Assembly (NCBI RefSeq): GCF_020283565.1
Contig: NC_060060.1
Location: 13,578,001-13,642,000, forward strand
Direction of reading: 5' to 3'
Length of the DNA: 64,000 nucleotides
Source of the DNA: Trifolium pratense
Taxonomy: Eukaryota; Streptophyta; Magnoliopsida; Fabales; Fabaceae
Shown: positions 45,101-58,223 of the stretch, piece after piece
Position numbering within the stretch: the first letter of the stretch is position 1
How the letters are laid out: each line of letters opens with the position of its first letter
Program-made: the position numbers and the translations under genes
The notes under the pieces: model-generated
Database searches by the model: none
The model's input: only the letters and a program-made list of their open reading frames with translations
What the model was told of the DNA's origin: nothing

Positions 45101-48100
45101 GTTTTCCTAAGTATTCATTTTTCACATATTAAATTGACCATTTATGAATTTATTAATGTACAAGAAAGTATGCTTGACTGAATTACTACCTGCTAATATT
45201 TACATGCAATCCCATAGATTTAAACTCTACTACTGATTCACACATGTAAAGATATAATTTAATGTAAAATATAAAGTGCTAAAGAGGAGTATTTTGCATA
45301 TTTTGAATAGCAGTTGCTCTTTCATATTTTGAATAGCAGAAGTTTCAAATATCCCAATCTAATAAATTTCGAAGAGACTTACATAATTTTAAAACAACGA
45401 GAGGAGGATTGCTTCCTTTGCTTATTTTGCAAATTGTAGGCTTTACTCAATTACCCATTGCACAAGAATCAGATTGCTTGGAGTTTTTGAATGAATTTAA
45501 TTTTGAGGATTTAGTGGTGTAAAAAAAGTTATACATGTTCATTGACGAGTTGTGACACCTTTTAGTGAATTTGACAATTTACATGGGTGTCAAGTCCATT
45601 TAACGTCGTGGCAATATGTTACTGGGTGACAATCTATACCTTTTTTACACTAACAATGGATTAAAATTAATTTTTTTAATTATATGATAGAGAAAGTGTA
45701 CTTTATATTATATATGCTATGATATTTCTCACCCTTGACTATGTATCCATTTCAGTTAACTTCCATACTTGGTGAGCTTGGATTGAATATTCAAGAAGCT
45801 CATGCATTTTCCACCTCTGATGGGTTTTCCTTGGATGTCTTCGTAGTTGAGGGATGGCCTAATGAGGTAGTCTAAAAATAGCTAAGCATTAAACTAATAA
45901 AGTCACTATCTTCAATTGTATTTTTTTATATTCAAATAATATTTTGATTCTATTGTCTTTTCCTTTTGTCATTAGGAAACTGAGGAGCTTAAAGGTGTGT
46001 TGGAAAAGGAAATTTGGAAGGTTAAGGTATATTCCTCAGTTATTCATTTCTTTGGAAATATCTTAATTTTCTTGCTAGCAAGAAAAAGAAAATATCTCCG
46101 GTTGCTAGTTGCAATGAGTTTTGATAAGATGTTTCCTATTCAAGATTAAGAATAAGAAGGGAAGATGAAAATCTGCAGTTTGACTTACAAAAAAGGAACT
46201 GATAATAATTTGTACGACATGCAAGCAATTGCAACATCTGTTAATATTAGCTGTTCTTTACACTCTTGCAAACTGCTAAAGTTCTTTTGTAAGACTCATT
46301 AATATGAAGTATCTGTTCTGTAGGATCAATATCTAACAAATCAGGGCATACTTTATTCCGTAAATGATCAATACCAGACGAGGACAGAATCCTCCCCTGA
46401 TTGCATACAAATACCATCTGATGGAGCTGATGTCTGGGAAATTGATCCCAGCCAACTAAAATATGAAAACAAAGTTGGCTCTGGATCATTTGGTGACTTG
46501 TAAGTTATTTCTGTATGAAAGCATGTTAGAAATCCACATAACTTTTTAAGCTGATGCCTCTCTAACCTCTTTCACTGGACTTCCATAGGTTCAGAGGCAG
46601 TTATTGCAGTCAAGATGTGGCTATCAAAGTTCTTAAGCCTGAACGCATAAGTACAGATATGCTGAAAGAGTTTGCACAGGAAGTTTATATCATGAGGTTC
46701 GTCTGCATATTTGAATATAATTAGTGGAGCTTCTGTTTTTATCCTACATCAAATGCTTCTGAATATTTTTCGAACATATCTGATAATGTTTCTATTTTGC
46801 CTATTTTACTAGATTCTGTATTAGTCCTTTTTTTTTTATCTTAGTCAGTTTTAGTGATATGGTATCCTTGTAGATCTACATAACAATTCTGACTTATCTT
46901 TGGCTGCAGGAAGATTCGACACAAGAACGTTGTTCAGTTCATTGGTGCATGTACTCGGCCACCAAATCTTTGTATTGTTACTGGTAAATAGGAGAGGACC
47001 CTGAGGATTTATGATTTATGTTTTTGTTTCATACTATGAGTTTAGAGGGTGAGCTGTGAGCCTTGATGCAAGGACAAGGTTACTGCACTGTGACTGTGGG
47101 CATGGGTTCTGGTTGTGCAAAACCTTTGCCTATAATGGAGACTGTGTACATACCCTCCCCACACCCCCATAATGGTGGAAGCCTTGTGCACAGCTCCCCT
47201 TTCTAGAATTTATCGTCTATAGATATTTGGCAAAGTAGTCTTTATATGGCTTGGACAACTCTCACCCCTTGAGCTAGCTTTTGGGGTTACACCCACTAAG
47301 AAGGTATCAATGCTTATTCTAGATTTAATATTAGACCACCGGTACTTGTATACCTCTAGATGACAGTCCTGAGCATGAGTATATGTTATTTTCTATAAGC
47401 AACAGGTGTGTTAAATATTTAGGTAAACCACCGCTTCAGATGTCTAGTTCTTACTCCCTACTGTGAGGGGGGTTTGATGAAATCTCATATCTGCTAGAGA
47501 TATGGCCAAAGTAGTCTTTATAAGGCTTGGGCAATCCACCCACTGAGCTAGCTTTTGGGGTTGAGTTAGGCCTAAGAATCTCCAATTTCCTATTTGTGTT
47601 GTATTATCAAGTACTTTAATTGCTAAGATGATTTGGGTGCCTTGTTCAGTAGCCTAATAATTCAATTGTGATGCTTGTGTGATCATGTTTCATCAGAGTT
47701 TATGTCTAGAGGAAGCTTATATGACTTTCTACACAGACAAAAGGGCGTGTTTAAGCTACCTTCTTTACTAAAAGTAGCCATTGATGTTTCCAAGGGAATG
47801 AACTATCTGCACCAAAATAATATTATTCACAGGGACCTGAAGACTGCCAATCTTCTGATGGATGAAAATGAAGTAAGGGGACTCTGACAAATTGATACTT
47901 CGTGTTGTATTTTGAATGTGTTATTGGTCTGTGTTTTTGCTGCTTTTGGTAATATTTAGTTTAACAAATAAATCTCAACAATATTGATCTTATTTCATCA
48001 GTTGCAATCCTATATCACTAATGTATTATTTATCTCTACTGTTGAGAAATTGCATTATTTACTCTCCCATTTTCAATTCATAGTTGATTATAGAATTTGT

Positions 48101-49721
48101 AGATTGAGTGTGTGATAATTTACTTCCATAATTTTGGCTCAATTCATTGATAAACCAAAAATGCAAGTCATCTTGAATTAGAGCAACTACGTCTACAATT
48201 TATAGTTTGTATAAGTTAGTTTCAGATGAGTAGTTTTGTAATGCTGGGTTGTCGTCAGCATACTGCATAAAATAAATTCTCGCAATCTTTCCATACACAG
48301 TAGTGAGAGGAAAATAATTGCTTGCATTATGTGACTAAAAGCATCTCAACATTATCATTTCGTATGTACTCAAAGAGATTATCCTTTAACAGTTGGTCAA
48401 GGTTGCTGATTTTGGGGTCGCCAGAGTGCAAACTCAGTCTGGAGTGATGACAGCTGAAACTGGGACATACCGCTGGATGGCTCCTGAGGTATGATTTTTC
48501 TTGAACTTGATGTTACTCTTATGGTTGGATATTTTGGGTGATATCATTGTGCAAAGCAAATTGGGTGATAGTTTGGATGATATTATAGCGAGGCAGTGAG
48601 TGGAGATAGGGATTCAACTCCTCTAAAGTGAGAAATTCACTTTATGGTGTAAAGTAACCATTAATTAACAATTCAAAGGCAGATATTATATATGTACATG
48701 TACATCATAGCAAAACACGAGTTTGTTAAAATAAAATTTTGATTTTCTCACTTTATTATTGTTTGGGCATTCAACTTACACTTCCATTATAGCTACTTTT
48801 TTGCTTTCCACAATTGAGATTAGAAAAGATGAAATCATGGCCACTTTATTTTTATTATTTCTTGCCTATTTCCTTACCAAGCATGTAATGCATGCATTGG
48901 CACTTAATTTAAGTTCCATTCATATCTTCATCAAGCATGCTTTTAAAGTTTTGAGATTGGACTTCAAAGTGCTTCTATGATAATCATATTTGCATTCCTT
49001 TTCTGTTTTTGTTTGTTTTTAAATTTTAACTGTTCCGCAGTACTTCACATCTCTTTCAATTGATTTGACTTTTGCTTACAGGTCATTGAACACAAACCAT
49101 ATGACCAGAAGGCAGATGTTTTCAGTTTTGGAATAGCACTTTGGGAGCTTTTAACTGGAGAGGTGAGCACTTTCATGTCAGGCAGTGAGCTTTGCTGCTT
49201 CATCTTTTATTCGTTTTTTGTCTCAGACATTGAAAAGCCTTATACCACTGCTATCTCACTATATATCTATTTATTGTAACCAGCTGCCTTACTCTTACTT
49301 GACCCCATTACAAGCAGCAGTTGGTGTGGTGCAAAAGGTTTTTATTCTTTCCTCTTTACGGACAATTTTTTCGTTAACATTTTTCTCGTTTATGCACAAT
49401 AATTCTATATGGCTTAATTTGCTATAGGGTCTACGGCCTACAATTCCCAAAAATACACATCCAAGAATTTCTGAACTACTACAGCGGTGCTGGCAACAAG
49501 ATCCAAAGGAGAGACCAGCTTTCTCTGAAATAATTGAAATTCTTCAACACATAGCAAAAGAGGTAAACTATTAAAGTTTTGAAAAATAGCACAAAGTCGA
49601 ACTTGGACCTATTTAACATTTTTGAGTTTCGTGTTTCTACCAGGTCAATGATGAAAAATTAGGACATAAAGATAAGTCATCCCACGGTTTTCTCTCATCA
49701 CTTAGGCGCGGCCATCACTGA
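42150..49721 (+). CDS. STY46: ACT-domain Ser/Thr-Tyr-like protein kinase (STY8/17/46 type)
   Basis: The Arabidopsis relatives are cytosolic kinases that phosphorylate plastid transit peptides before import. Coding exons: 42150-42343, 42621-42735, 42937-43040, 43226-43345, 43828-43882, 45756-45866, 45976-46026, 46324-46499, 46589-46696, 46910-46983, 47697-47872, 48393-48488, 49082-49162, 49284-49337, 49428-49562, 49644-49721, giving 575 residues, the family length. The ACT domain lies at about 183-255 ([20 protein letters not shown]). Kinase features: GSGSFG loop (302-307), VAIK lysine 322, [10 protein letters not shown] with Asp416, DFG 434-436, and an APE motif closing exon 12. All ligand and catalytic residues are intact. 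Intron 5 is 1.9 kb and holds a MULE element; intron 10 holds a SINE. The gene symbol is by family; STY8 and STY17 are equally possible. Confidence 0.96.
44136..45022. mobile_element. MULE-type element with GCTATAGC palindrome arrays, in STY intron 5
   Basis: A perfect 9-bp TSD, GATGCAGTG (44127-44135 and 45023-45031), brackets an 887-bp element. Its left 200 bp and right 90 bp are built from overlapping GCGCTATAGCG, GTAGCGTTTT and GCGGCCGCTATTT words that pair with each other within and between the ends. The centre is pyrimidine-rich (CTTCTCCTTCAA repeats) with an open frame that I do not consider a gene. Confidence 0.85.
47049..47206 (+). mobile_element. Au-type SINE in STY intron 10
   Basis: Starts GTGAGCTGTGAGCCTTGATG and has a B-box-like CATGGGTTCTGGTTG. 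It then follows the order GTACATACCCTCCCCACACC, TGGTGGAAGCCTTGTGCAC and CCCCTTTCT that marks the 3' half of Au SINEs. Moderately diverged; TSD not resolved. Confidence 0.65.
47220..47590. repeat. Two copies of a CTTTATAWGGCTTGG module in STY intron 10
   Basis: ATAGATATTTGGCAAAGTAG... at 47218-47295 and AGAGATATGGCCAAAGTAG... at 47498-47575 share CTTTATAWGGCTTGG and GAGCTAGCTTTTGGGGTT. They are direct repeats about 280 bp apart, derived from an unidentified dispersed repeat. Confidence 0.65.
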
Positions 49722-51939
49722 TGATACTGATACCCATACAAGGATCATTCAAGAGTGTAACCTTTTTGTTCTGTACAGTAGTCTGACCAAAGATCAATTG
49801 AGTTTGGTTCTTTCTGCTCTTGGAAAATCCCATTCTACTGTGCCATTGCCTTAATTTTTTTTGTCACAATCTGCGCCTCTCTTCTTTGGTCCTCTCAACT
49901 ATTGTTATTCATAAGCGAGTAGGATGGATGCAAGAGCAGTGGCGGTCGAAAATTCAAGGCCATGTAATGTTAAATCTTTGTTTTGTTTACCACGTTTTTC
50001 GAATTGGAGTTTTTTCTATGCACTCCCGCTGTATCCAAAACCACTTTGATTTTTACTGGTAAAAACATCATGACTACGAGATGTATAAGGCTTGATAAAT
50101 TTGGTATATGCTAGTATGCTACGAAGTAATTCAATTTAAAAATAAACCAGGAAATTTTAACTCAAAAGTCGGTATCATTTGTTTTCATGACAAACATAAG
50201 TATGTATTAACACCACGATGGACTAAATTGTACTTGTGTTTGCATGCAATGGATGTGAAAAACAAAAATCTTGTGAAGTAGTGGTATTGTCAACTAAGAA
50301 CAATTGTGGTGTTAAATGCCAACCAATCATTCACTCTTCACTGGCTTAACTTCAATGGTTATTTATTTATTATTACTAAGCTAGTTTTTGTTTTCACATT
50401 ATTGCTGCGTTTTCATTCACTTTTGAAATTTTTAGTTTCTATTTTATCACTGTGAATAGTGGTTCGAACGCAAGAAAACGTTTGTTGATACGTAACGTAA
50501 CCAAACGAGCATCAAGGAGTTTAATCTAGATTTTGATTGAGTCTTAATTATAGTTGATATTGTAGGACTTGAACCAAGTTTTGTTTTAGAGATGAAAGTA
50601 ATGAATCTGAATCAGTGTGGTGAGAGTTGATAATCCACATACATAATACATATTGGATTTGACAAATTAAAATTACCCTTGATGTTTTACTAAGGATGCG
50701 TCATTTTTGTAAGAGTGCTTTATTTTAAACGAGATGAATTACTTTATCAACCTACAATTCAAAATGGTGGTTGTTCAACATCAATGTTTTCGCGACAAAT
50801 ATTCTCCACATGTCAAGGTTTTCAAGGGTATTCTCAATCTCATCGTATAAGACCTTAGGAACTTCCCAATAATCAATTGCAGTTCAGACCATTAGTTCTC
50901 ATTCACCATTGTTTGGATCGAAGAAAAAGCTACGAAGTCCATGAATTTATCGTTTATACATGTACAAGCAATTTTTCTCAACAAAAATGTAAAAGGACAC
51001 TAAAAAGTCTAGGGATAAGGTAGAAATAAATCATGGGAATAAAAGAATTCATATATTAATATCATTCAACGTTTATCCATGAGGAAACTTTGTACGTTTA
51101 CTTATGAAAACCAGAAGTTTCTAATTTCTATATTTATTGGTAACAACTGACCAGCTTCTATGTTTCTATACAACTCATGTTTGCATTACTACAACTCACA
51201 GTCCAGAAGCAACAAAACTGATGGCAAAGATCCTTCAATCAAAATCTGAATAACACGACTAGTCCTATTCTGATAATGATTCTGTTTCAAAGATCTTATA
51301 ATGTTACTTAAGGAACAACATTTAGAACTAAAATTGGGAGGGGCCGCGCGAACGCAGGCCCCCACAGCAACAAATTATGATGTAGACTCCACCACTTGGG
51401 TAGATCTTAGGCTAGCACCCCTCCTAAGTGCAATGGAGGTCACTTGCCTAGGCCATGGACCTTCTTGATCATCCATTGACCCCATCCAGGTAAGTAAGTT
51501 CCAATGTAACATACACTTCTCTTTTATAACACATGCTGCATCCTACTAGACTCAGTTTTAGCGATGTGGGACTCTAATAATATGGACTATGATTTATTTT
51601 ATAGAAGGGAAAACAAAAAAGACCAGCTTCCATAACACCATTCAAGTTGCAGTAAATTGTGATTAGTCAGAGAATGTATACATGAATATTTATTTAAATA
51701 GTAAATCCAAATATACGCAAAATAAATAATACTCCGTATCTAATATTTATTGTTGAAAGTAGACAACAAAAGGGTGAACTTGGAGACATTGGAAAAGTTC
51801 TTATTAGGAGGTTCAGTGTTCAAACATTTTAAAAAATAGTTGGAGATCAAAAATTCTTTACAATAATATATCTAAAAAATAAAGACAGTTCAGATTCTAT
51901 GAGTATAATTGTGTGTTCACAGAAGATCAGTTAGTATGG
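49722..51939. other. Spacer between STY gene and LINE relic
   Basis: STY 3' UTR then AT-rich spacer. A GC-richer piece (51340-51590) ends near GCGATGTGGGACTCTAAT. A similar piece, 53230-53470, ends GCGATGTGGGACTAAATAC, so both belong to one dispersed repeat. No gene was recognised. Confidence 0.5.
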
Positions 51940-52720
51940 CTAGAGGAACAACATGGAAATTACTCGGTAAGATCCGATTAAAGATGATATATGAGGAACA
52001 GACCCATGTCATTGAATTACAAAGTAGAAGGAGAATGGAACTATTTGTAGGGGCTGTTTACCATCTCGAGTTCGTCTCAGTTGTTCAATGTCTAGCACTA
52101 TCCAATATGTACAAAAAATGACGAAGACGACTGCCATGTCTTTTCCGATTGCAGAAACAATGGGAAAATGTGGAACGAAACTGGCCTAGGAGCTGTTATC
52201 GAGGGACGGATACAGACTGTCACAAGAGTGGCAGAGGTGTTGTTTGACATTTGTAAGGTGGAGGAAGCTCATGGGGCTGGCCTAGTTGCTGTCGTGGCCT
52301 TCATGATTTGGAAGAACAGAAACAAATGGATATGGAATGGAGTAAAGGACCAAGAAAGGGTGATAGCTAGTCGAGTTGTGCATCTAATCGGAGATTGGAA
52401 TGCTGTTAATTTGGCACATCAGCAAGGAGCAACATCTTTACAAGAGAGTGCAGAAACACAGTGGCAGCGTCCAGAGCTAGGAAGGTGGAAATGTAATGTG
52501 GATGCGAGCTTTTACGAGCCTGCTGGGCACACGGGTTGAGGTTGGTACATCTGCGGTTCTCAAGGGCAGTTTATGTCAGCAGGTTGTAATTAGATCCGAG
52601 AGAAGCTTACTGCAATTGAAGGTGAAGCAATAGCGCTATTAGAAGCATTACGTGAAACGATTACTAGAGGATGGACCGATATTGTGTTTGAAAGTCACAC
52701 TCTAAAATAGTGGTGGATGC
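51940..52720 (+). pseudogene. LINE ORF2 3' end (zf-RVT and RNase H), dead
   Basis: Fragments in order: GCLPSRVRL (RT zinc-finger region), DEDDCHVFSDCRNNGKMWNE, FDICKVEEAHG, MIWKNRNKWIW, GRWKCNVDASF and IEGEAIALLEALRETITRGW. This is the end of a plant L1 ORF2 with its C-terminal RNase H domain. Several stops and frameshifts break it, including a TGA before GWYICGSQGQF and a slip at about 52705. The ORF runs into a tandem duplication. Confidence 0.85.
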
Positions 52721-52912
52721 CCCCAACCGTATCCCGTACTTCTATTGAAACAGAATGGTTTCATGTTCTTCATTGATTGGTTATTCGTCTCCATTCGTAA
52801 CACTCTAAAATAGTGGTGGATGCCCCCAACTGTATCTCGTACTTCTTTTGAAACATAATGAAACATAATGGTTTCATGTTCTTTCATTGATTGGTTATTC
52901 ATCTCCATTCGT
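52697..52912. repeat. Tandem duplication of about 103 bp in the LINE relic
   Basis: The unit beginning ACACTCTAAAATAGTGGTGG occurs at about 52697 and again at 52800, ending in GATTGGTTATTCRTCTCCATT. The second copy carries an internal 9-10 bp stutter (GAAACATAAT twice). The unit begins inside the RNase H relic. Confidence 0.88.
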
Positions 52913-54422
52913 ATCTATTTTTCCAATTGCGGTGTCAATGAGTTTACAAGATTCAATGGCGTGCCCATACATGTGTGTGGAATCACAACTTCTGTTTAAA
53001 GCATCAATTTGTTGATTTTTTTTGTCGTAACTCACAGAAGTTTTAAAACTAATAACAGTGCACAATTTCTTAGATATGATAAATTTCATTGAATTTATGA
53101 CTCTAATAACAGAGTGCAAACTTCATACTTTAATTTCTTTTTGATTTGACGAACAAACTTTGTGAACATCATGAACAAAAATTTAATTCTAGTTTCAAAG
53201 AAAATTAAAATAAAATATTAAACTAAAATTGTAGGACTTTACCCCAAAGGGAGTCCTTCCAGAAATTCTCGAAGGCTTGAGGAGACCCCAAGCCTAAGAG
53301 GGGGTTTGGAAATAGTTTTCAACCAGCAATAGACGCGCCTCGGTTAGTACCTCATTAGCTGCGTCATTGCCCCAAGCGCAAAGATGCTTTCTACAACCCA
53401 ACTTTGCTTGCTTTTATATATACTTCAGACGCATCCTGTTTTGCATATGGGCGATGTGGGACTAAATACATAGAACTTGGAAAATTTACTCCCCACTTAC
53501 CACACTTTATCCTCCAACAAAACTCAATTATATATACCTCATTCAACATTCTTTGGACTTAGCAACAACACTCCAAAATCAAATTATTCATGAATATGCA
53601 TGTACAAAATGGTAGATCGTAAAAATCTGATGATAATGAAAGGAAATATAGAAGCAAAAACCATGAGCTTTTCAGTGCTGCTAAGCTAACAAAAACACTT
53701 CTATATCTTCTTATTCATCGTATTTTCCATTCTTTGTACTGAACAAAAAGACTTAAAAAACACTTCGAGATCTTAGTATCATGATAATGAAAAGATGTGT
53801 AGGAACTACAGACTTCAGTAGTGTGATTCAAATTGATTTTGCAGATAAAAAACTTCATGTTTTTTTTTTAAATGGCCTTTTCCTTGTTGTTTAAATGTCC
53901 AATTTAGATTAGTTTTATTTGTACCAAGTCTTTTGAGTGTTATGTTTTTATAAGTTCACATAATGATGTCAAGCGCCACATAATGATGTGTGCCATATGT
54001 GTATGTTTGATATCACACTAAGTATGTCAGAATCAAGGTGACCTACCGTGATTTTGCAGAAGCTACATAAGCTACAAAGTCTAGCTTCTGCAAATTCACT
54101 AGTGGCTATAGTCTTGTAGACTTACATGTCATGATTTCTTCTTCTTGGTATCATACAGAGTTATATAGCTATAGCATTATTTCATTAAATATATCATGGT
54201 TTGATCTTTGAACTATAAAGATGGGATGGCATCATCAACAACACATGAAGCCAATAGAGAGATTTTCCTTGGAAAGTTTGATAAATAAAGTTTATTAATT
54301 GTTGATATCTAAATATATAAAATCATTCCACCCACAACCTTCCTTTTTATGCATTTACATGATCCAACCAGAATACTTATACTTATTATTCTATATACAG
54401 TTTCAGGTCCAATCAGAATACT
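52913..54422. other. Spacer, no gene seen
   Basis: AT-rich, with one GC-richer dispersed repeat at 53230-53470 (see the 49722-51939 entry). The last 100 bp is the 3' UTR side of the rhodanese gene. Confidence 0.5.
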
Positions 54423-56166
54423 TCATTGTTCTGTAGGAAGTCCATTTTGGGTCCATGAAGCATAACCACCAGCTATGTCTGTGAGTCCAGTGAATCCCTA
54501 TACAATGCAAAAAATGTGTCACTACACAATCTTTGAGCTCAGCTTTTTCAAGATTGATATAAGATAATTAAGTATCTCTATGAAAACACTGATTTCAACC
54601 GCAATTGTCTAAATATTAAAGTTATGGCATTGAAAGGCTTACAGAAGCTAACAAGTCAGTGGCAGCCATCATAGACCTTTTACCAAGCTGACATCCCTAC
54701 AAAAATAAGAACATTAACAGATTAGTTAAGTTGGATTGGAGTACATGAAAATTTCACAGAATCTAATGACTACTCTACTGGCAAACAATATGTGTACTCA
54801 CAACAATAATTTCATCTTCTTTTCTAAATTGTGAGGAGACCTCTTTAACAAAATTGCTGTTCTTTGTCATCCCTGAACACATGAACAAAAAAATTACATC
54901 GACATCATACAACATATGAATATACAAATACACTAAAATAAAAGACTCTAATGAGTTGGTTACCGACTTAGATCTTTACGGCCTTTTTTTCCCAAACTTC
55001 GATCGTTGGATTAATCAAATGGCTAAGAATAGTATATCTCGGGCTTTAGATTAATCCAACCAATCATGTTTGGTTCAAGAGGCCTAAAGGATCCAGAATG
55101 AAAAGATGGCCACTTATATGACCCTCCACAATAATAACCGCTTTATCTATATTTGAGCTTTCAAATGAAATGCTTGCATTTCAAATATGAGTCTCACACA
55201 TTGACATAATGTAGGAACTATCATGTGCATTATATGCCTTGGCATAGGCATAGGACTTATAGTAAAATTCCAAGTTCAATGAACAAGCTAATGAGTAAAC
55301 ATCAAGTAGTACTAAATAATTTTCATTGGAAGGGAACTTAGACTTATATGAATCAACTAAGAAGCTAAACTCAAAACTGATAATATTACAATAACTACCA
55401 TTAAACATAGTATATTACTACTACTAGTATAGTATTTGAGGATTGAAATAGAACCTGATCCAACTCTATACATATAAGGTATGTTAATTGCACCAGGAGC
55501 ATGTCCAGCATTAAACTCTTCAGGGGTCCTGCATAATCACAAAAAACACTAATTAATTAGCTTCTTCCAAATCACAATTAATTACATGTATTTAATCATC
55601 TTCAGTCCTACAAATTACATATAGTTTTGTAGTTTTAGTGACTAAAAACATATTTAAGTCTTAATTAAATTGGTTAATAATTAATTTACCTTACATCCAA
55701 ATACTTATGACCAGCTAGAAAAAGCTCGTGTGCTACACGCACTGGCACTGAAGTTGGAACACCAACAATAGTGTCCTCCAAATTCCCTTTTAAACTACAC
55801 ATCGTGCTTCAATATAAATAAAACAATAAAACACGTTACTTATGAGTTATGAATGATCAACAACATTAAGGTTCTGTTTTATTGAAGCTTGTGAATTATG
55901 CTTACCGGAAATTTGAAAACTTTGGTTGAACAACAACGGTTCTGTGTTCCATGTTAATGTTGGAATTAGATTTTATAAACGAAAATCTGCACGTAATAAA
56001 AGTAATACTTATGAAGTTGAGAAAACAGAGACAATAAAGTAGTAAACAAAAGAAGAAAACAAAAACATAGATTGAAGTGTGACAGACACCTTGTTATGTT
56101 CTTCCGTAGAATTGGAGGGCATGAATGGAAGCAAACGGCGGAGACATCGAACGACGTTGCTATCAT
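54423..56166 (-). CDS. STR: Single-domain rhodanese / thiosulfate sulfurtransferase (SEN1/STR type)
   Basis: Rhodaneses transfer sulfane sulfur through a persulfide on the active-site cysteine. Exons in transcript order: 56166-56090, 55986-55906, 55794-55690, 55528-55455, 54872-54802, 54696-54643, 54497-54423, giving 178 residues. The order VRVAHELFLAGHKYLDVRTP, EEFNAGHAPGAINIPYMY, EDEIIVGCQLGKRS and DIAGGYASWTQNGLPT is the standard rhodanese fold. The active loop CQLGKRS contains Cys138. The N terminus from the ATG at 56166 (MIATSFDVSAV) resembles a weak transit peptide. A second in-frame Met in exon 2 (MEHRTVVVQP) would give a shorter, probably cytosolic protein. The members with that layout are senescence- or dark-inducible; that is family knowledge. 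Confidence 0.93.
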
Positions 56167-58223
56167 CGTTGCCGTTTACTATTTTATTTTGAACAACAAT
56201 AATAGATATTAGATAGATGCAATGCAAACGAGTGGTTATCTTTTTTATGAATGAAATTATATTTTGAGGTTGCTGTTGTAAAACTCAAGATTTTAAACTC
56301 TTCCCCCCATACATCTTTATATACAACAACACTCAATCAATTTTCTACATTTTTTTTATACTAATCACTAGTAATAATTCAATAATTTAGTTAAGTACAT
56401 TTCTTATTTATCAATAATGTATTTATTCGTAATATGAATTAGATGAGTCAGATTCTCAATAAATCTAAAAAATAGACTTTCTCGTATATTATTTAAGATC
56501 GGAGGAAATAATTGATTTATATGTTCTATATTATATTATCATATACATGGAAGAGTGTTATGTAAGGGTCGGAATAGGTCAGGCAGGGGCCTATGGCCTA
56601 GCCTATAAGGCCAAACCAGACCAGTTTATTTTTTAAAATAGAGCAGATTAAAACTTTTTTATAAGTCTATTTAGCTAAAAATGTCAGACCGCAGACCATT
56701 AAAAAAAGTTTTTAAGGCTTACTAGGCCGGCCTATTTAAGTTAATATGAATATTATTTATATATTAAAATTTGTACTTTATTAAATTATAAATCTATTAA
56801 CTTTTTCGGTAGTTTAAGTTTATTAATCTACATTAATTTTTAACATATATAAATATCTTTTTTTTTTTTTTTTTTGGTAAAGACATATATAAATATCTTA
56901 TTATAAACTATAATTGAAATATCGTAACATATATAGTCAAGTTCTCTAAGATATCATGATAAATATCAAAAGGAACATTGGTTTATTGGTTTATAAGTAT
57001 ATTTAAAAATAACTATAATTATTTATTTAAATATTTTCATGTGAAATAGGCTTTTAAATAGACTAACATATCATATCAGACTTTTGAAAGGCTGAGCTCA
57101 AACCTAAAAATTAAGCCTATAATAGGTCACAAGTAAAGCTCAGATCTTCGACTTTTTAATAGGCGAGACTCGAGTTTAGCAAAGTCTAACTCCGCCTAGT
57201 TTATTCCCACCTGGTAACATTTTACTTGTGGATAAAATGGTTGGTAACAATTATCCTGCTAGTGTTAGATTACTAGATGACACGTAATGAGTGGTATGGT
57301 TGCAGGGATAAAGACTCAGTCACAAGTGGGACCAACCACCGAAGACCTAAGAACCGGAAGTTGTCCTAATCTCATCAGTGAATATTATTGGATTGGATAA
57401 GTTTACGCATTCCTATGCGGATGGACATACACGTGGCAACCCCATCCCTCATCCCCACTACAATGGACCTTCTCTATAGGCCCAACATAGTTTTACGGAG
57501 AAATTTCTAATATAGGCACAAATTCAAATAATTTTATTTTAGGTACACTCATAATAAAGGTAAAAAATTAAAAGAGAAAATCATTAAAGTGATGTTAATT
57601 GATGCGATTATTTTATTTTCCTTTTACTTTTGTAAATCTACGTGTGTGCTTAAATTTGTGTTTAAATTCTTTGTGTCTAGACAAGAATACCTCTCGTTTC
57701 ACCTACTCAAAATAGAAATTTTCTCTCCCCAACATTACACTTATCCACTAAATTTACATTTTTGTCCTAACCAATAAAGTTTAGAACATATTTTCCTAAT
57801 TTAAATATGATTTTTAATAGAAAAAAATTGACAAAATACATTCTATAGTTTATACAAGGATAAAAATATAAATTTAAAGGGAAATGGAATTTTGTTGGTC
57901 GCCCTTATAACTTCCAGCCCACCAAAAATTCAATTTTGTCCATTAGAAGATAATTTTGAAGATAACTTTCCAACACAAAATTTTAGAAGATAATTAATTT
58001 ACAAAATGAGTGAACTTATATCCATAATAGTACATGATATGTCATTTGCGTTTTTGAGAATATATTTCAGATAATTTTATTGTGTTTAAAAATTAAAACT
58101 CCAAAGTCCAAATAGTGTTTGCAAGTATTTATTGTGTTTGAGTGTTTAATTAGTTAGAGTTTGTATATCCTAAGAATTTCTCTATTTGGAATTGGTTAGA
58201 ATGAAAAAAAAATAAAGATCTTA
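56167..58223. other. Spacer with an hAT-like element
   Basis: Upstream side of the rhodanese gene, then repeats (see 56563-57211) and AT-rich spacer. I see no gene. Confidence 0.5.
56563..57211. mobile_element. hAT-like inverted-repeat element
   Basis: Left end AAGGGTCGGAATAGGTCAGG and right end CCTAGTTTATTCCCACC are imperfect inverses. Inner blocks (GGGCCTATGGCCTAGCC, AGGCCGGCCTATTTAAG, AAGCCTATAATAGG) also mirror. The form GGGTNGGAATAGG...CCTA.TTCCCACC is common in hAT MITEs. The flanking 8-mers (TGTTATGT/TGGTAACA) do not match convincingly. Confidence 0.55.

Noticed and set aside
49185..49427. 80-codon frame across STY exon 14
   Set aside because: Read-through of intron sequence around a real 54-nt exon.
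54964..55140. Possible extra rhodanese exon in the 54873-55454 intron
   Set aside because: The domain is already complete and phase is correct without it; this block shows no rhodanese residues.
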